Assembly: GCF_048569485.1 (NCBI RefSeq)
Contig: NW_027442259.1
Location: forward strand, 62,001 to 126,000
Direction: 5' to 3'
Source: Anomaloglossus baeobatrachus
Lineage: Eukaryota > Chordata > Amphibia > Anura > Aromobatidae
Length of the DNA stretch: 64,000 bases
Shown: positions 21,045 to 32,400 of the stretch, piece by piece
How the letters are laid out: each line of letters opens with the position of its first letter
How positions within the stretch are numbered: position 1 is the first letter of the stretch
The notes under the pieces: generated by a model
The model's input: the letters and a program-made list of their open reading frames with translations, nothing else
The model's database searches: none
Told to the model about the DNA's origin: nothing
Position numbers and translations under genes: made by a program

Positions 21045-22440
21045 TAGTGGGAGTGGTGTACAGGGTCTTAGCAGTAAAGAGTATTCCATATTTCTGCCAG
21101 ATACCCACAGAGATATTGAAATCTGAAAAAAGAGACTTCTGCTCATTGAAGGTAAGAACTACTCACATAGCGTTCAACTCCACAGCAAACGAGTGCTCTA
21201 GCACTGGCATCTCAGCAGGGATATTCCCCTACTACACATGTGTGTCTAGGTCACTGTGACAGTTTACAGGACATAACTCAGGGCACCTAGACAGAAGGCA
21301 GAGGGACTACTTTCTATTTCTGGTGTAGAGCTTAGTACAATATATATATATTTATACTATTACATGGGACACATGTACCTTGTATTACCATTATTCGCTG
21401 TATATGAACCCCTTTTCTCCGGGCATTATTTGTCTATAGCATTTTTCACGAACCTGAGGCAACTGAGAACCCTTCAGTGAAGGAATTCCACTAACCCTCA
21501 CAATACCTACCAGGGGCCTCCCTGCAGTAACTCAGGTAGTTGTACCCATTCTCTTTCCGCATTCTATGTGTTCTTCTTCTTTCTTCTTTTTTTTCTTTTT
21601 TCTTCTTTTTATTTCTATCATGTAGTTCAGGGGTTTATAGATATATGTCCTGCATCTCATATTTCCTTTAGTGGTGCTTCTTACCCATTCTCATATCATT
21701 TACCCTAGTATTTCATGATCCTGAGGCGACTGAGAACCCTTTAATAAAGGAATCCTTTTTCACCTGAATTGTCAAGTGATACTTACCAGTGACTATCACG
21801 TAATGTTACAGGTAGTTCCATTTTCTTCCTCTTCTTTCTCTCCTTTCTTCTTTGTCACACGGTCCATTGTGTTATAGCCCACGTGTCATGATAACACTTG
21901 TACCATCTTTTCATTTAGATTCCACCTACAATTATTTACCGATTCCAGTTCTGGAATAGGCTTTCATCATCTACTCACTAGAATTCTCAAGTTCATAAGG
22001 TACTGAGACATATACATGTTCACACCATTATAAAGAACAAAGTATAAACATTGAGGTTTTTCTCACACCCATGTTCCTGTGTTCTTTGATATGATATGTG
22101 TTCATTTCCTTCACTATATAGGATTGCAAGTTTTCCATTTGTACCTTAATGGCAATGACGCTATACAATTGAACACATATCATCCTGTTATCCATATAGG
22201 TGTGTATTTACCTGCTTGACTATTTTTGGCTGTTTGATCCAGAATGTTTCTCCAGATAGGTCATGTGGAAATTTTCTTTCCTCAGTACAAATGTTTTCAC
22301 TATGGCTTTGGAAAATTTTTTTGTATGTGCATCATGGTCATTTGACCCATTGTACTCTCAAGTAGCAATATATTGTACTGTTATGTTGTACTATGTACTA
22401 ATTACGTGTTTATATGGTTTTGTAACCCTTTATGATCTTA
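21045..22440. other. Non-coding arm sequence with diverged direct repeats and a CT-rich run
   Basis: Two related blocks (21447-21535 and 21718-21815) share CTGAG.CACTGAGAACCCTT and AAGGAAT..C. A CT-rich run lies at 21575-21620. The context suggests untranslated Penelope-like sequence; no gene is seen. Confidence 0.4.
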
Positions 22441-22500
22441 GATAACTTTATCCTTGATAAAGACCTAAAAACAAGCTCGAAACGTTGGATGAATTATCCT
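22440..22500 (+). ncRNA. Degenerate hammerhead-like motif at a Penelope-type end
   Basis: CCTTGATAAAGACCT..AGCTCGAAACGTTGG (22453-22487) resembles the CTGATGA / stem II / GAAAC core found at Penelope-like element ends. The first core box is altered, so self-cleavage is unlikely. Downstream AATAAAGAATTTTC and GTGTGCCAGAGC are also typical of these element ends. Inverted copies lie near 25425-25465 and 43127-43167. Confidence 0.35.
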
Positions 22501-22874
22501 TTTGCACAAATAAAGAATTTTCAGCATTCTAAGAGTTCTTTTCTTACGTTATTGATCACTATAGTGTGCCAGAGCTATTTCTATTGAATTGACTCTTATT
22601 TTTTCTGACCACCTGCTATATACACAGTGAGCCAGACATATTCAATTTTCATTCAGAAGGCAGAGGGAAGCCTTAGCAGCTGAGCCTATATCTTGGCTTG
22701 TGAGCATTAGAACAGGCCGGCGATTACAGGGTAACATGAAAAATGTCCAGCTTGCATTATGACTAGAACATGACAATATCCTTTTAAGTACTAACCTATG
22801 ATGCGTTCCTAAGCAGTTGATGTTATATGTTCTACATTTCATTTTCTGCATACTTTCCAAGTAGTAGAATTTGC

Positions 22875-23640
22875 AGAGCAAAAACAAGGAGAATGGTGCT
22901 TTTTGCAGCCGCCGCCCACTGCAATGAATCTGAATAACTCCTCCTTTTGGGCACAAGCACCTCCCCTCCCCCTTGCAGTCTTTCCAATTCATGATACAAA
23001 AAGACGGACGGACAGGACAGGACAGGACCATCTGCCTGACTTTCCGTCACTGCCACCCTTTGCCATCCTTGCCCGTAGAAAGCCCTTTCATCATCCCCAA
23101 ACCCTAATCTTTTCCCTTCCCTTCCCAGCTGCGTCTCACTCCCTTTCATTAGGAAGTGAGCGCAGCCTTTTCTCCGTTCTGGACATGCGCGACGTTAAAC
23201 ACAAATGCGCAGGCGTGCGTTCCATTAGCCTCACTGCATTCCACTCCCATACAGGAAGTGGGCACAGCTATTACTACGGTCGCACATAAAAGAACCCACG
23301 GCCACCACTGCACATAGCTGACTCCACCACAGGACACCCACTTCTACACCAACGCAGGTAAGACAGGATCGGCACCTCTATGCTCCCGTTACAATCAGGC
23401 TCAGTCACCATGTGATAACGCTCTCAACTCTTTAGTTGCAGGCTCCCCTTGCTTCACCTCCACTGGCTGTGCTGCCATTTCCTCTCCCACCTGGAAGGTA
23501 TACTTTATTCCACTATTTTCCTGTTTCTCTCTTCCCCCTTTTCCCATAACCTACTTTTATCTGCATTTGTGGGGTATCTATATGCTATTTACATCATAGT
23601 TTTATTCATTAATATGGAAGGGAAGAGTGCCCATGAGAGT
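22875..23640 (+). promoter_or_regulatory. Promoter-like segment with possible spliced non-coding exons
   Basis: CG-containing sequence with two GGAAGTG (ETS-type) motifs, at 23152-23158 and 23254-23260, then CATAAAAG at 23284-23291 as a TATA-like box. Downstream, CAACGCAG|GTAAGA at 23357/23358 looks like a donor, TTTAGTTGCAG|GC at 23441/23442 an acceptor, and CTGGAAG|GTATAC at 23497/23498 a second donor. That would give an 84-nt intron and a 56-nt second exon. No protein start belongs to it, and gypsy pol likeness begins directly after. It could be a captured host promoter or an LTR-type leader. A copy lies at 40577-41342. Confidence 0.35.
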
Positions 23641-24380
23641 GTTGAACTGCGGAGAGCAAAAGATTAAGCTGCTCCGATTTGCCACCATTGATAAGCTGTT
23701 CTCAGTAGATACACATGCTATCCAAACAGCAGCATCCACCATTGCTTCAGCCCACCCATTCAGTGACAGCTCACCAAGTCAGCCAGAGGAGTGGTGTAAG
23801 GAATTACACGTAGGCACTGACTCCACACCTTCACATCACAAGAAGGGGGTCTACAGGCTAGTGCAAGAATACGAGCAAGTCTTCAGCAAACATCCGCTAG
23901 ACTTTTGAAAAATAAAAGGGGTCAAACACTACATCCCCACAAGTGCACACCCACCCATCAAAGAGAGATATAAGCCAAATCTACCTGCACATTACCAGTG
24001 TACCAAGGACATGTTGAGCAACATGAAGGAGGCTGGGGTTATCCGTGACAGTTGTAGCCTCTGGGCAGCTCCGTTGGTCCTGTTAAAGAAGAAGGACAGC
24101 ACCACTCCCCTGTATTGCGGAATAGCTAGCTGCATTGACAACTGCAAATTATTTTTCTACCCTTGATCTCACTAGTCACTATTGGCAAGTGTCCGTTGCT
24201 GAGGCAGACCGGGAGAAGACCGCCTTTGCCACCCCGATGGGTCTCTGCGAGTTCAAAAGCATGCCCTTCGAGCTGTGCAATTTGCCAGGAACCTTCCAGA
24301 GGCTGATGGAATGCTGCTTGGGACACCGAAACTTTGAAACGGTACTGCTATACCTTTATGATGTTATTGTTTATTCTAAC
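23640..24380 (+). mobile_element. Ty3/gypsy pol fragment
   Basis: Matches the N-terminal pol and reverse transcriptase part of the larger gypsy relic at 33487 (for example TIDKLFSVDTHAIQ, VFSKHPLDF, ANYFSTLDLTS, TVLLYLYDVIVYS). It is a broken fossil with several breaks and ends at the LINE-like piece. A copy lies at about 41342-42082. Confidence 0.75.
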
Positions 24381-24490
24381 GCAAACAAGATTTTAGGGTG
24401 TATAAAAAGGGAGATTAGATCCGATGATCCCAACGTATTGTTACCCCTCTATAAATCACTTGTAAGGCCACATCTGGAATATGGGGTAAA
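24381..24490 (+). mobile_element. LINE reverse-transcriptase fragment, about 110 bp
   Basis: Encodes NKILGCIKREI and LYKSLVRPHLEYG, the 3' end of a non-LTR reverse transcriptase (CR1/L2-like group). It is wedged between a sense and an antisense gypsy piece. The same fragment recurs at 42083-42192, inverted at about 29505-29620, and overlapping at 36774-36960. Confidence 0.65.
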
Positions 24491-24751
24491 GTCCTGAGCA
24501 GGTTGATAACCATTGGTTTGAGCATGGTAGGGTGTAGTACGCATCTTCCTGCATCGGTAAAAGCTGCAGAAGTCCTTGAAGATTTCCGCTTCAAAGGCAG
24601 TGCCTTGATCTGTGAGGACTCTCTCTGAGTAGCCATGAGGTCTGCATAAGTGTGCTTGGAAGACCTTCGCTGCAGTATGGGCCATTAGATCTTTGACTTG
24701 TACCACAACCATAAATCTCGAGTAGTTGTCTACCATCGTAAGTGCATACGT
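24491..24751 (-). mobile_element. Ty3/gypsy integrase fragment, antisense
   Basis: The minus strand encodes YALTMVDNYSRFMVVVQVKD and KMRTTPYHAQTNG, the retroviral-type integrase core of the gypsy family at 33487-36726. It abuts the SET-domain exon at about 24751. Broken fossil. A copy lies at about 42193-42453. Confidence 0.75.
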
Positions 24752-25010
24752 GAGCTCACCTCGATATTCTGCAACAAAACTCCCTTTTTCGATTTCAGTT
24801 TCAGCAAACACTCCTCTTCCTGTAGAAAATATTTATCATTACCTAAGACAGTCATTCTAATGCATGACAATATTAAGGCAATTTAGTTAAAACTTGTTTT
24901 AACTCACCTTTAAGGGGATTGATGTATTTCATGGTCAATCCAGGTTTGTCAGTGATGGCACTGACATAATGTATGGCGTCTTTTTCGGGCGTTATCCTTT
25001 GCCTTTTCAT
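24752..25010 (-). pseudogene. SET-domain (KMT5A-like) two-exon fragment
   Basis: On the minus strand, exon 1 runs from ATG 25010 to 24908 and encodes KDAIHYVSAITDKPGLTMKY and INPLK. The donor AAAG|GTGAGT is at 24908/24907 and the acceptor TTTCTACAG|GAAGAGG at 24820/24819, giving an 88-nt intron. Exon 2 (24819 to about 24752) continues as GRGVFAETEIEKGSFVAEYR. Spliced, this gives a KGRGV..A......G.FV.EY.G.L pattern, the N-terminal part of a SET domain as in the H4K20 methyltransferase KMT5A. The intron shows it is not a processed copy. The catalytic C-terminal part of the SET domain is absent: at 24751 the sequence passes into an antisense gypsy integrase piece, and a possible donor (CGAG|GTGAGC) sits right before that. 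It cannot encode an active methyltransferase alone. Sequence upstream of the ATG ends at the palindrome edge (25038). Confidence 0.65.
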
Positions 25011-25038
25011 TGTGAAAATCCAGTTGCCTATATCAAAG

Positions 25039-28000
25039 CAAATTCTACTACTTGGAAAGTATGCAGAAAATGAAATGTAGAACATATAACATCAACTGCT
25101 TAGGAACGCATCATAGGTTAGTACTTAAAAGGATATTGTCATGTTCTAGTCATAATGCAAGCTGGACATTTTTCATGTTACCCTGTAATCACCGGCCTGT
25201 TCTAATGCTCACAAGCCAAGATATAGGCTCAGCTGCTAAGGCTTCCCTCTGCCTTCTGAATGAAAATTGAATATGTCTGGCTCACTGTGTATATAGCAGG
25301 TGCTCAGAAAAAATAAGAGTCAATTCAATAGAAATAGCTCTGGCACACTATAGTGATCAATAACGTAAGAAAAGAACTCTTAGAATGCTGAAAATTCTTT
25401 ATTTGTGCAAAAGGATAATTCATCCAACGTTTCGAGCTTGTTTTTAGGTCTTTATCAAGGATAAAGTTATCTAAGATCATAAAGGGTTACAAAACCATAT
25501 AAACACGTAATTAGTACATAGTACAACATAACAGTACAATATATTGCTACTTGAGAGTACAATGGGTCAAATGACCATGATGCACATACAAAAAAATTTT
25601 CCAAAGCCATAGTGAAAACATTTGTACTGAGGAAAGAAAATTTCCACATGACCTATCTGGAGAAACATTCTGGATCAAACAACCAAAAATAGTCAAGCAG
25701 GTAAATACACACCTATATGGATAACAGGATGATATGTGTTCAATTGTATAGCGTCATTGCCATTAAGGTACAAATGGAAAACTTGCAATCCTATATAGTG
25801 AAGGAAATGAACACATATCATATCAAAGAACACAGGAACATGGGTGTGAGAAAAACCTCAATGTTTATACTTTGTTCTTTATAATGGTGTGAACATGTAT
25901 ATGTCTCAGTACCTTATGAACTTGAGAATTCTAGTGAGTAGATGATGAAAGCCTATTCCAGAACTGGAATCGGTAAATAATTGTAGGTGGAATCTAAATG
26001 AAAAGATGGTACAAGTGTTATCATGACACGTGGGCTATAACACAATGGACCGTGTGACAAAGAAGAAAGGAGAGAAAGAAGAGGAAGAAAATGGAACTAC
26101 CTGTAACATTACGTGATAGTCACTGGTAAGTATCACTTGACAATTCAGGTGAAAAAGGATTCCTTTATTAAAGGGTTCTCAGTCGCCTCAGGATCATGAA
26201 ATACTAGGGTAAATGATATGAGAATGGGTAAGAAGCACCACTAAAGGAAATATGAGATGCAGGACATATATCTATAAACCCCTGAACTACATGATAGAAA
26301 TAAAAAGAAGAAAAAAGAAAAAAAAGAAGAAAGAAGAAGAACACATAGAATGCGGAAAGAGAATGGGTACAACTACCTGAGTTACTGCAGGGAGGCCCCT
26401 GGTAGGTATTGTGAGGGTTAGTGGAATTCCTTCACTGAAGGGTTCTCAGTTGCCTCAGGTTCGTGAAAAATGCTATAGACAAATAATGCCCGGAGAAAAG
26501 GGGTTCATATACAGCGAATAATGGTAATACAAGGTACATGTGTCCCATGTAATAGTATAAATATATATATATTGTACTAAGCTCTACACCAGAAATAGAA
26601 AGTAGTCCCTCTGCCTTCTGTCTAGGTGCCCTGAGTTATGTCCTGTAAACTCTCACAGTGACCTAGACACACATGTGTAGTAGGGGAATATCCCTGCTGA
26701 GATGCCAGTGCTAGAGCACTCGTTTGCTGTGGAGTTGAACGCTATGTGAGCAGTTCTTACCTTCAATGAGCAGAAGTCTCTTTTTTCAGATTTCAATATC
26801 TCTGTGGGTATCTGGCAGAAATATGGAATACTCTTTACTGCTAAGACCCTGTACACCACTCCCACTAAAGGGGGCTTTACACGCTGCGACATCGCTAATG
26901 CGGAGTCGTTGGGGTCACGGAATTTGTGACGCACATCCGGCCGCATTAGCGATGTTGCTGCGTGTGATACCGATGAGCGATTTTGCATCGTTGCAAAAAC
27001 GTGCAAAATCGCTCATCGGTGACATGGGTCTCCATTCTCGATTATCGTTACTGCAGCAGTAACGATGTAGTTCGTCGCTCCTGCGGTAGCACACATCGCT
27101 CCGTGTGACACCGCAGAAACGAGGAACCTCTCCTTACCTGCCTCCCAGCCGCTATGAGGAAGGAAGGAGGTGGGCGGGATGTTCCGGCCACTCATCTCCG
27201 CCCCTCCGCTGCTATTGGGCGGTCGCTCAGTGACGTCGCTGTGACGCCGCACGGACCGCCCCCTTAGAAAGGAGGCGGTTCGCCGGACACAGCGACGTCG
27301 CCGGGCAGGTAAGTATGTGTGACGGGTCTGGTCGGTGTTGTGCGGCATGGGCAGCGATTTGCCCGTGTCGCGCAACAGATGGGGGCGGGTACCCACACTA
27401 GCGATATCGGGACCGATATCGCAGTGTGTAAAGTAGCCTTTAGTCACATGACCAAGACTGTATCTGTGTCCCTACAACACACTTGAGACAAATGTGTGTG
27501 TGAGCCTGCATTGTGGGGTATATATAATATATTATAGAGCTGGGAAGGATCATTCTAAGCAGTGAGCTGTTCCAGTATTTGTAGGAAAATACCCAGTAGA
27601 AGCATCAAACACAGCACCAATACCTCCCATCAGTATTCCACCACAGTGCCATGTAACCCATGCCCTACACTCCCATCTACACCAATACTATACAGGCACA
27701 AACTAGTATATCTGACTAAAAGCCCCCAAAATATGAAGAACGGCCTATAGTTGAGTGTGGATATAAAATCTATGTGAGCAGAGCTAGAATAGAAATCACT
27801 GATCGCATTGAAGTCATTCTGACCATAAATCACCATGATATCAAGGTGAGGAGTTGTGTGTTACTGCTGGGAGGAAAGGGTTAACAGTGGAATATTAAGG
27901 TGCATTTCTGTGTGCAGTGTTACTAGTCAATGTAACAATTCAGTATGAGCTGCTCTTGGTGCCGGGGGAGGGAGATGCTCTCCTGAGCAAGATAGATGGG

Positions 28001-29356
28001 GAATGAACATGATATCTATATAGTGTAAGGCAGGGGGTCTCAAACCAGGTGATCATGTCTGATCAACTGGTTACATTATGTCTGATTACCTTGTCTAACA
28101 GTTTTTTCTCCCCTTTCTTTACCTTCCAGGTTCCCATAGTCACGTGAAATATCCCTGTTGCACTTGATTACGGCTCACTATTCACTATAGGATGTCTTAT
28201 ATCTAACATCACACTCTCACCCATCAGCACTCTATAGGTTTGTATAAGGTATGCGCTTACACATCCGGTCCTCCATAGGTATTTCCACTTATGTAACACT
28301 ATCCCTATGATCACTCATAACTCATACCCTTGTAGTCAATTACAGCCTCCTCTCTCCCCCCCTCCCCTTCTCCCTTTCCATCTATAATTTTGCCAGTACA
28401 ATATTAGTTTACATTAGGCACACACTCACATATTCCTTTCCTTAGTGATTTATTGTAATTCACATTCACATACAATTCTCTATGCCTGCCCCATTACTAC
28501 ATTCATACCTACTTGACCCTATCCTGATACCCCTTGTCTCACCTTGTTGGTCCCTACACCTGTTATCATGTCCTTTCCTGTGTCTGTCTTGTCACACAAC
28601 ACATTTTAGCATATAACTTGTGCTCCTTATTACCTGTCCTGCCTATTAGAATTATGTCCATTATGTCCATGCATGGCCCAATGAATCAAGTCTGTACTTC
28701 ATATTCATGGTTTAAGCCAGAGTATATATCCAGAAAGATTCCCTTTCTTTGAGCTTCCTAATTCTATTGCCTCCTCTGCGTATGGCTTGGACATGTTCGA
28801 TGACTTGGAATGTTAATTGGATCACTGTGTGATTATGCGTCACAAAATGGTGTGGGACTGGTAATAGAATCTGCTTACAATGTATTGTTGACTTGTGTTT
28901 AGCTCAAAGAAAGAGAATCTTTCTGGATATGTACTCTGGGCACATTAGAACCCAAGGGCTTAAACCGTGAATATGAAGTAAAGACTTGATTCATTGGGCC
29001 GTGCACCATGTCACCAAGTGTCCAATTGCATTGTCCAATGGCTCACAATGGTTATGCGTTTTCATTGGATGGATAATCGAAGCCATGTTTTTTTCCTTTC
29101 TGTTGGGTTTGTTGTGTGAGTAGCCTATAGGATTAAGTTGGTTACCGCAGGCAGTGGATTTAACTTCCTGTCTTTGGTCCAGTGGTAGATGGATTGTCTG
29201 GTCTATGAGCTGTTATTGGTTTGAATGCAGGTGAATGCCCATGGGCTGCTTATGACTGTGTAAAATAGTATTGATTCATGATGGATTTCAGACTACATGT
29301 AGATATCTTCAGTCTTTCTATCCACATCATTTAAATGAACATTATCCATGCAGCTT
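25039..29356. repeat. Palindrome A, right arm
   Basis: Reverse complement of 18537-22874, carrying the same parts in opposite order: a Penelope-type end with hammerhead-like relic, the MITE at 26868-27440, a hAT tip at 28031, and the Penelope-like pair at 28670-29010. Similarity on the far side continues to about 29436 against 63050-63129, sequence that the left arm has lost. Single-base differences between the arms show they are not one read folded back. Confidence 0.9.
26868..27440. mobile_element. MITE, TA-flanked, copy in right arm
   Basis: Inverted copy of 20472-21044 with TA at 26866-26867 and 27441-27442 and the same terminal repeats. It was carried by the arm duplication and did not insert independently. 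Confidence 0.75.
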
Positions 29357-29436
29357 GAAATCCATCCAATAAGAGAAGCAACCTTGTACAACCAATCTGA
29401 TAAGGGCACAGTATATCCTAAGGGAAGGTTATGGCG

Positions 29437-29647
29437 GATGCAGGAAGATGCGCACTACACCCTACCATGCTCAAACCAATGGTTATCAACCTGCTCAGGA
29501 CTTTACCCCATATTCCAGATGTGGCCTTACAAGTGATTTATAGAGGGTTAACAATACGTTGGGATCACCGGATCTAATCTCCCTTTTTATACACCCTAAA
29601 ATCTTGTTTGCTTTAGAATAAACAATAACATCATAAAGGTATAAGAT
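29437..29647. mobile_element. Mosaic of gypsy integrase and LINE fragments
   Basis: Reverse complement of about 24353-24560: a short gypsy integrase piece joined to the antisense LINE reverse-transcriptase piece, ending in gypsy reverse-transcriptase sequence. It directly abuts hAT-2 coding sequence near 29648, so the same mosaic junction was copied to a second site. Broken fossil. Confidence 0.65.
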
Positions 29648-30721
29648 GACGCCATTATTAGCGTCACCATACCGCTACTCTGCCTTCTAAAACGGTCTCT
29701 GCTCAAAACCAAACATGATGCATTGCAGGCGGAGCGCGATGAGTTGCAGCAAGAAACAGTAGTGGGTGTGGGTGATAACACACAGCCCAGCCTCGTCTCA
29801 TCACAACGTGCAGTGGAGGACTATGACGAGGAGGAGGATGAAGACATGGAGCAAATCTCCGGCCAAATTGAGGATATGACATGCACACCAGTCATATCCT
29901 CGGTTCAGCGTGGCTGGCCAGAGGACAGGGTAGATGAGGAGGAGGAGGAGGAGGAGGAGGAGGACAGCATGTTCAGTCAACGTGTTGGTCAGGCTACTGA
30001 AGTCCTGGCTGTTAAGAGTCTGGCGCACATGGCTGACTTTATGGTAAGCTGCCTGTCTCGTGACCCTCGCGTTAAGAACATCTTGGCCGACAATCATTAC
30101 TGGTTGGTAACACTGTTAGACCCACGCTACAAGGAGAACTTTATGTCTCTTATTCCCGAGGCGGAGAGGTCAACCAAAATGCAGCAGTTCCGGAAGGCCA
30201 TAGTCACGGAAGTAGGCAAAGCATTCCCCTCACAAAACGCTAGCGGCATAGGTCAGGAATCAGTGGACAACCAAGGCGTACAGCCGAGAGAGGCACAAGT
30301 CCAATCCGCCAGAGGTAGGGGAACAGTCTTTAAGATGTGGGACAGTTTTCTCAGCCCCTCACGTACCACAGCCCCTGAGGTGCGGGGTAGTGCCACAAGA
30401 AATCCTAAGTTTGCCCAGATGCTCAAGGAGTACCTTGCAGATCGAACAACTGTACTCCGACATTCCTCTGTGCCTTACAATTATTGGGTATCCAAGGTGG
30501 ACACGTGGCATGAATTGGCTCTCTACGCCTTGGAAGTCCTGGCCTGCCCTGCCGCTAGCGTTTTGTCAGAGCATGTTTTTAGTGCCGCAGGTGGAATCAT
30601 TACAGATAAACGCACCCGCCTGTCAACTGAAAATGCTGACAGGCTGACTCTGATCAAGATGAACAAGGGTTGGATTGGGCCAGACTTCACCACACCACCA
30701 GCAAATGAGAGCGGAATTTAA
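29648..30721 (+). pseudogene. hAT-2 transposase, C-terminal half
   Basis: A frame open from about 29723 to the stop at 30719-30721, with likeness starting at 29648. It begins inside the transposase at DAIISVTIPL (compare NAIISMTIPV in hAT-1), so both catalytic Asp motifs and any DNA-binding finger are missing. It has an acidic Glu-rich insert (about 29820-29970), NHYWLVTLLDPRYKENFMSL, and a complete hATC domain (YALEVLACPAASVLSEHVF, TDKRTRLS) ending KMNKGWIGPDFTTPP. Residue-level likeness to hAT-1 places both in one hAT branch. The 5' edge is a junction with a gypsy/LINE mosaic, so the copy is truncated and not functional. A longer N-terminal part of the same family survives at 46233-47600 on the minus strand. 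Confidence 0.85.
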
Positions 30722-30924
30722 AGTTTGTAACGGGAATTTGCCATGTACCTCCAGTCACCCATGGGTACACACTTCTGGACTTTGGATAATCGCTGGACTG
30801 CTCCTCCTTCTCCTCATGCGCCACCATGATGACCGTTACAAGAGTTAGGCCTTTGTTTCAGGTATACCCCCAGTGGTAAATTTTTTCGCCCATTCTTTGC
30901 AGAATGGACATTACAACGACAGGA
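30722..30924 (+). other. hAT-2 3' untranslated leader to the array
   Basis: Sequence between the transposase stop and the first clear 118-bp unit. Part of it (from about 30830) occurs in antisense at 2369-2600. No gene is seen. Confidence 0.6.
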
Positions 30925-32400
30925 GACCCGCTCCTTTGCAATGGGAACAATGTTTTGAGGCCCTCATGCACGTCTCTATGCAGGGACAACGTGGAGCCTC
31001 CCAATTTTTGGCTGCCCTGCCAAAGGGCTATACTATAATACACCCACTTCCTGACAATGGACACTTAATGTTTTGAGGCCCTCATGCACGTCTCTATCCA
31101 GGGACAACGTGGAGCCTCCCAATTTTTGGCTGCCCTGCCAAAGGGCTATACTACAAAAGACCCACTTCCTGACAATGGACACTTAATGTTTTGAGGCCCT
31201 CATGCACGTCTCTATCCAGGGACAACGTGGAGCCTCCCAATTTTTGGCTGCCCTGCCTAAGGGCTATACTATAATACACCCACTTCCTGACAATGGACAC
31301 TTAATGTTTTGAGGCCCTCATGCACGTCTCTATCCAGGGACAACGTGGAGCCTCCCAATTTTTGGCTGCCCTGCCAAAGGGCTATACTACAAAAGACCCA
31401 CTTCCTGACAATGGACACTTAATGTTTTGAGGCCCTCATGCACGTCTCTATCCAGGGACAACGTGGAGCCTCCCAATTTTTGGCTGCCCTGCCTAAGGGC
31501 TATACTATAATACACCCACTTCCTGACAATGGACACTTAATGTTTTGAGGCCCTCATGCACGTCTCTATCCAGGGACAACGTGGAGCCTCCCAATTTTTG
31601 GCTGCCCTGCCAAAGGGCTATACTATAATACACCCACTTCCTGACAATGGACACTTAATGTTTTGAGGCCCTCATGCACGTCTCTATCCAGGGACAACGT
31701 GGAGCCTCCCAATTTTTGGCTGCCCTGCCAAAGGGCTATACTACAAAAGACCCACTTCCTTCCAATGGGCACTTCAGGTTTACAGGCCCTCATGCACGTC
31801 TCTATCCAGGGACAATGTGGAGCCACCCAATTTTTGGCTGCCCTGCCTAAGGGCTATACTATAATACACCCACTTCCTGACAATGGACACTTAATGTTTT
31901 GAGGCCCTCATGCATGTCTCTATCCAGGGACAACGTGGAGCCTCCCAATTTTTGGCTGCCCTGCCAAAGGGCTATACTACAAAAGACCCACTTCCTTCCA
32001 ATGGGCACTTCAGGTTTACAGGCCCTCATGCACGTCTCTATCCAGGGACAACGTGGAGCCTCCCAATTTTTGGCTGCCCTGCCAAAGGGCTATACTACAA
32101 AAGACCCACTTCCTTCCAATGGGCACTTCAGGTTTACAGGCCCTCATGCACGTCTCTATCCAGGGACAACGTGGAGCCTCCCAATTTTTGGCTGCCCTGC
32201 CTAAGGGCTATACTATAATACACCCACTTCCTGACACTGGACACTTAATGTTTTGAGGCCCTCATGCACGTCTCTATCCAGGGACAACGTGGAGCCTCCC
32301 AATTTTTGGCTGCCCTGCCTAAGGGCTATACTACAATAGACCCACTTCCTTACAATGGGCACTTCAGGTTTACAGGCCATCATGCACGTCTGTATGCAGG
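30925..32400 (+). repeat. 118-bp tandem array of hAT-2, about 12 units
   Basis: CTTCCTGACAATGG recurs at 31047, 31165 and onward every 118 bp. Two unit types occur: one with ATAATACACCC and AATGTTTTGAGG, one with ACAAAAGACCC and CAGGTTTACAGG. Every unit contains CCTCCCAATTTTTGGCTGCC, sharing CCCAATTTTTGG with the 234-bp array of hAT-1. The last two units (from about 32340) are more diverged. Open frames here come from the repeat period. Confidence 0.95.

Larger units (their letters stand above)
18537..22874. repeat. Palindrome A, left arm
   Basis: Matches the reverse complement of 25039-29356 over about 4.3 kb with scattered single-base differences and a few indels. The inner edge is GTAGTAGAATTTGC at 22861-22874, facing GCAAATTCTACTAC at 25039. 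The arm contains an inverted pair of Penelope-like C-terminal fragments, a hAT tip remnant ending at 19881, a TA-flanked MITE and a Penelope-type 3' segment. No gene is seen between these. Confidence 0.9.

Noticed and set aside
22453-22487. Functional hammerhead ribozyme
   Set aside because: The CUGANGA box is altered to TTGATAAAG and stem II pairs imperfectly, so it is listed only as a degenerate motif.
22642-23289. Frames of 105-129 codons on both strands across the palindrome edge
   Set aside because: They span the boundary between arm and spacer, overlap each other on opposite strands, and show no domain.
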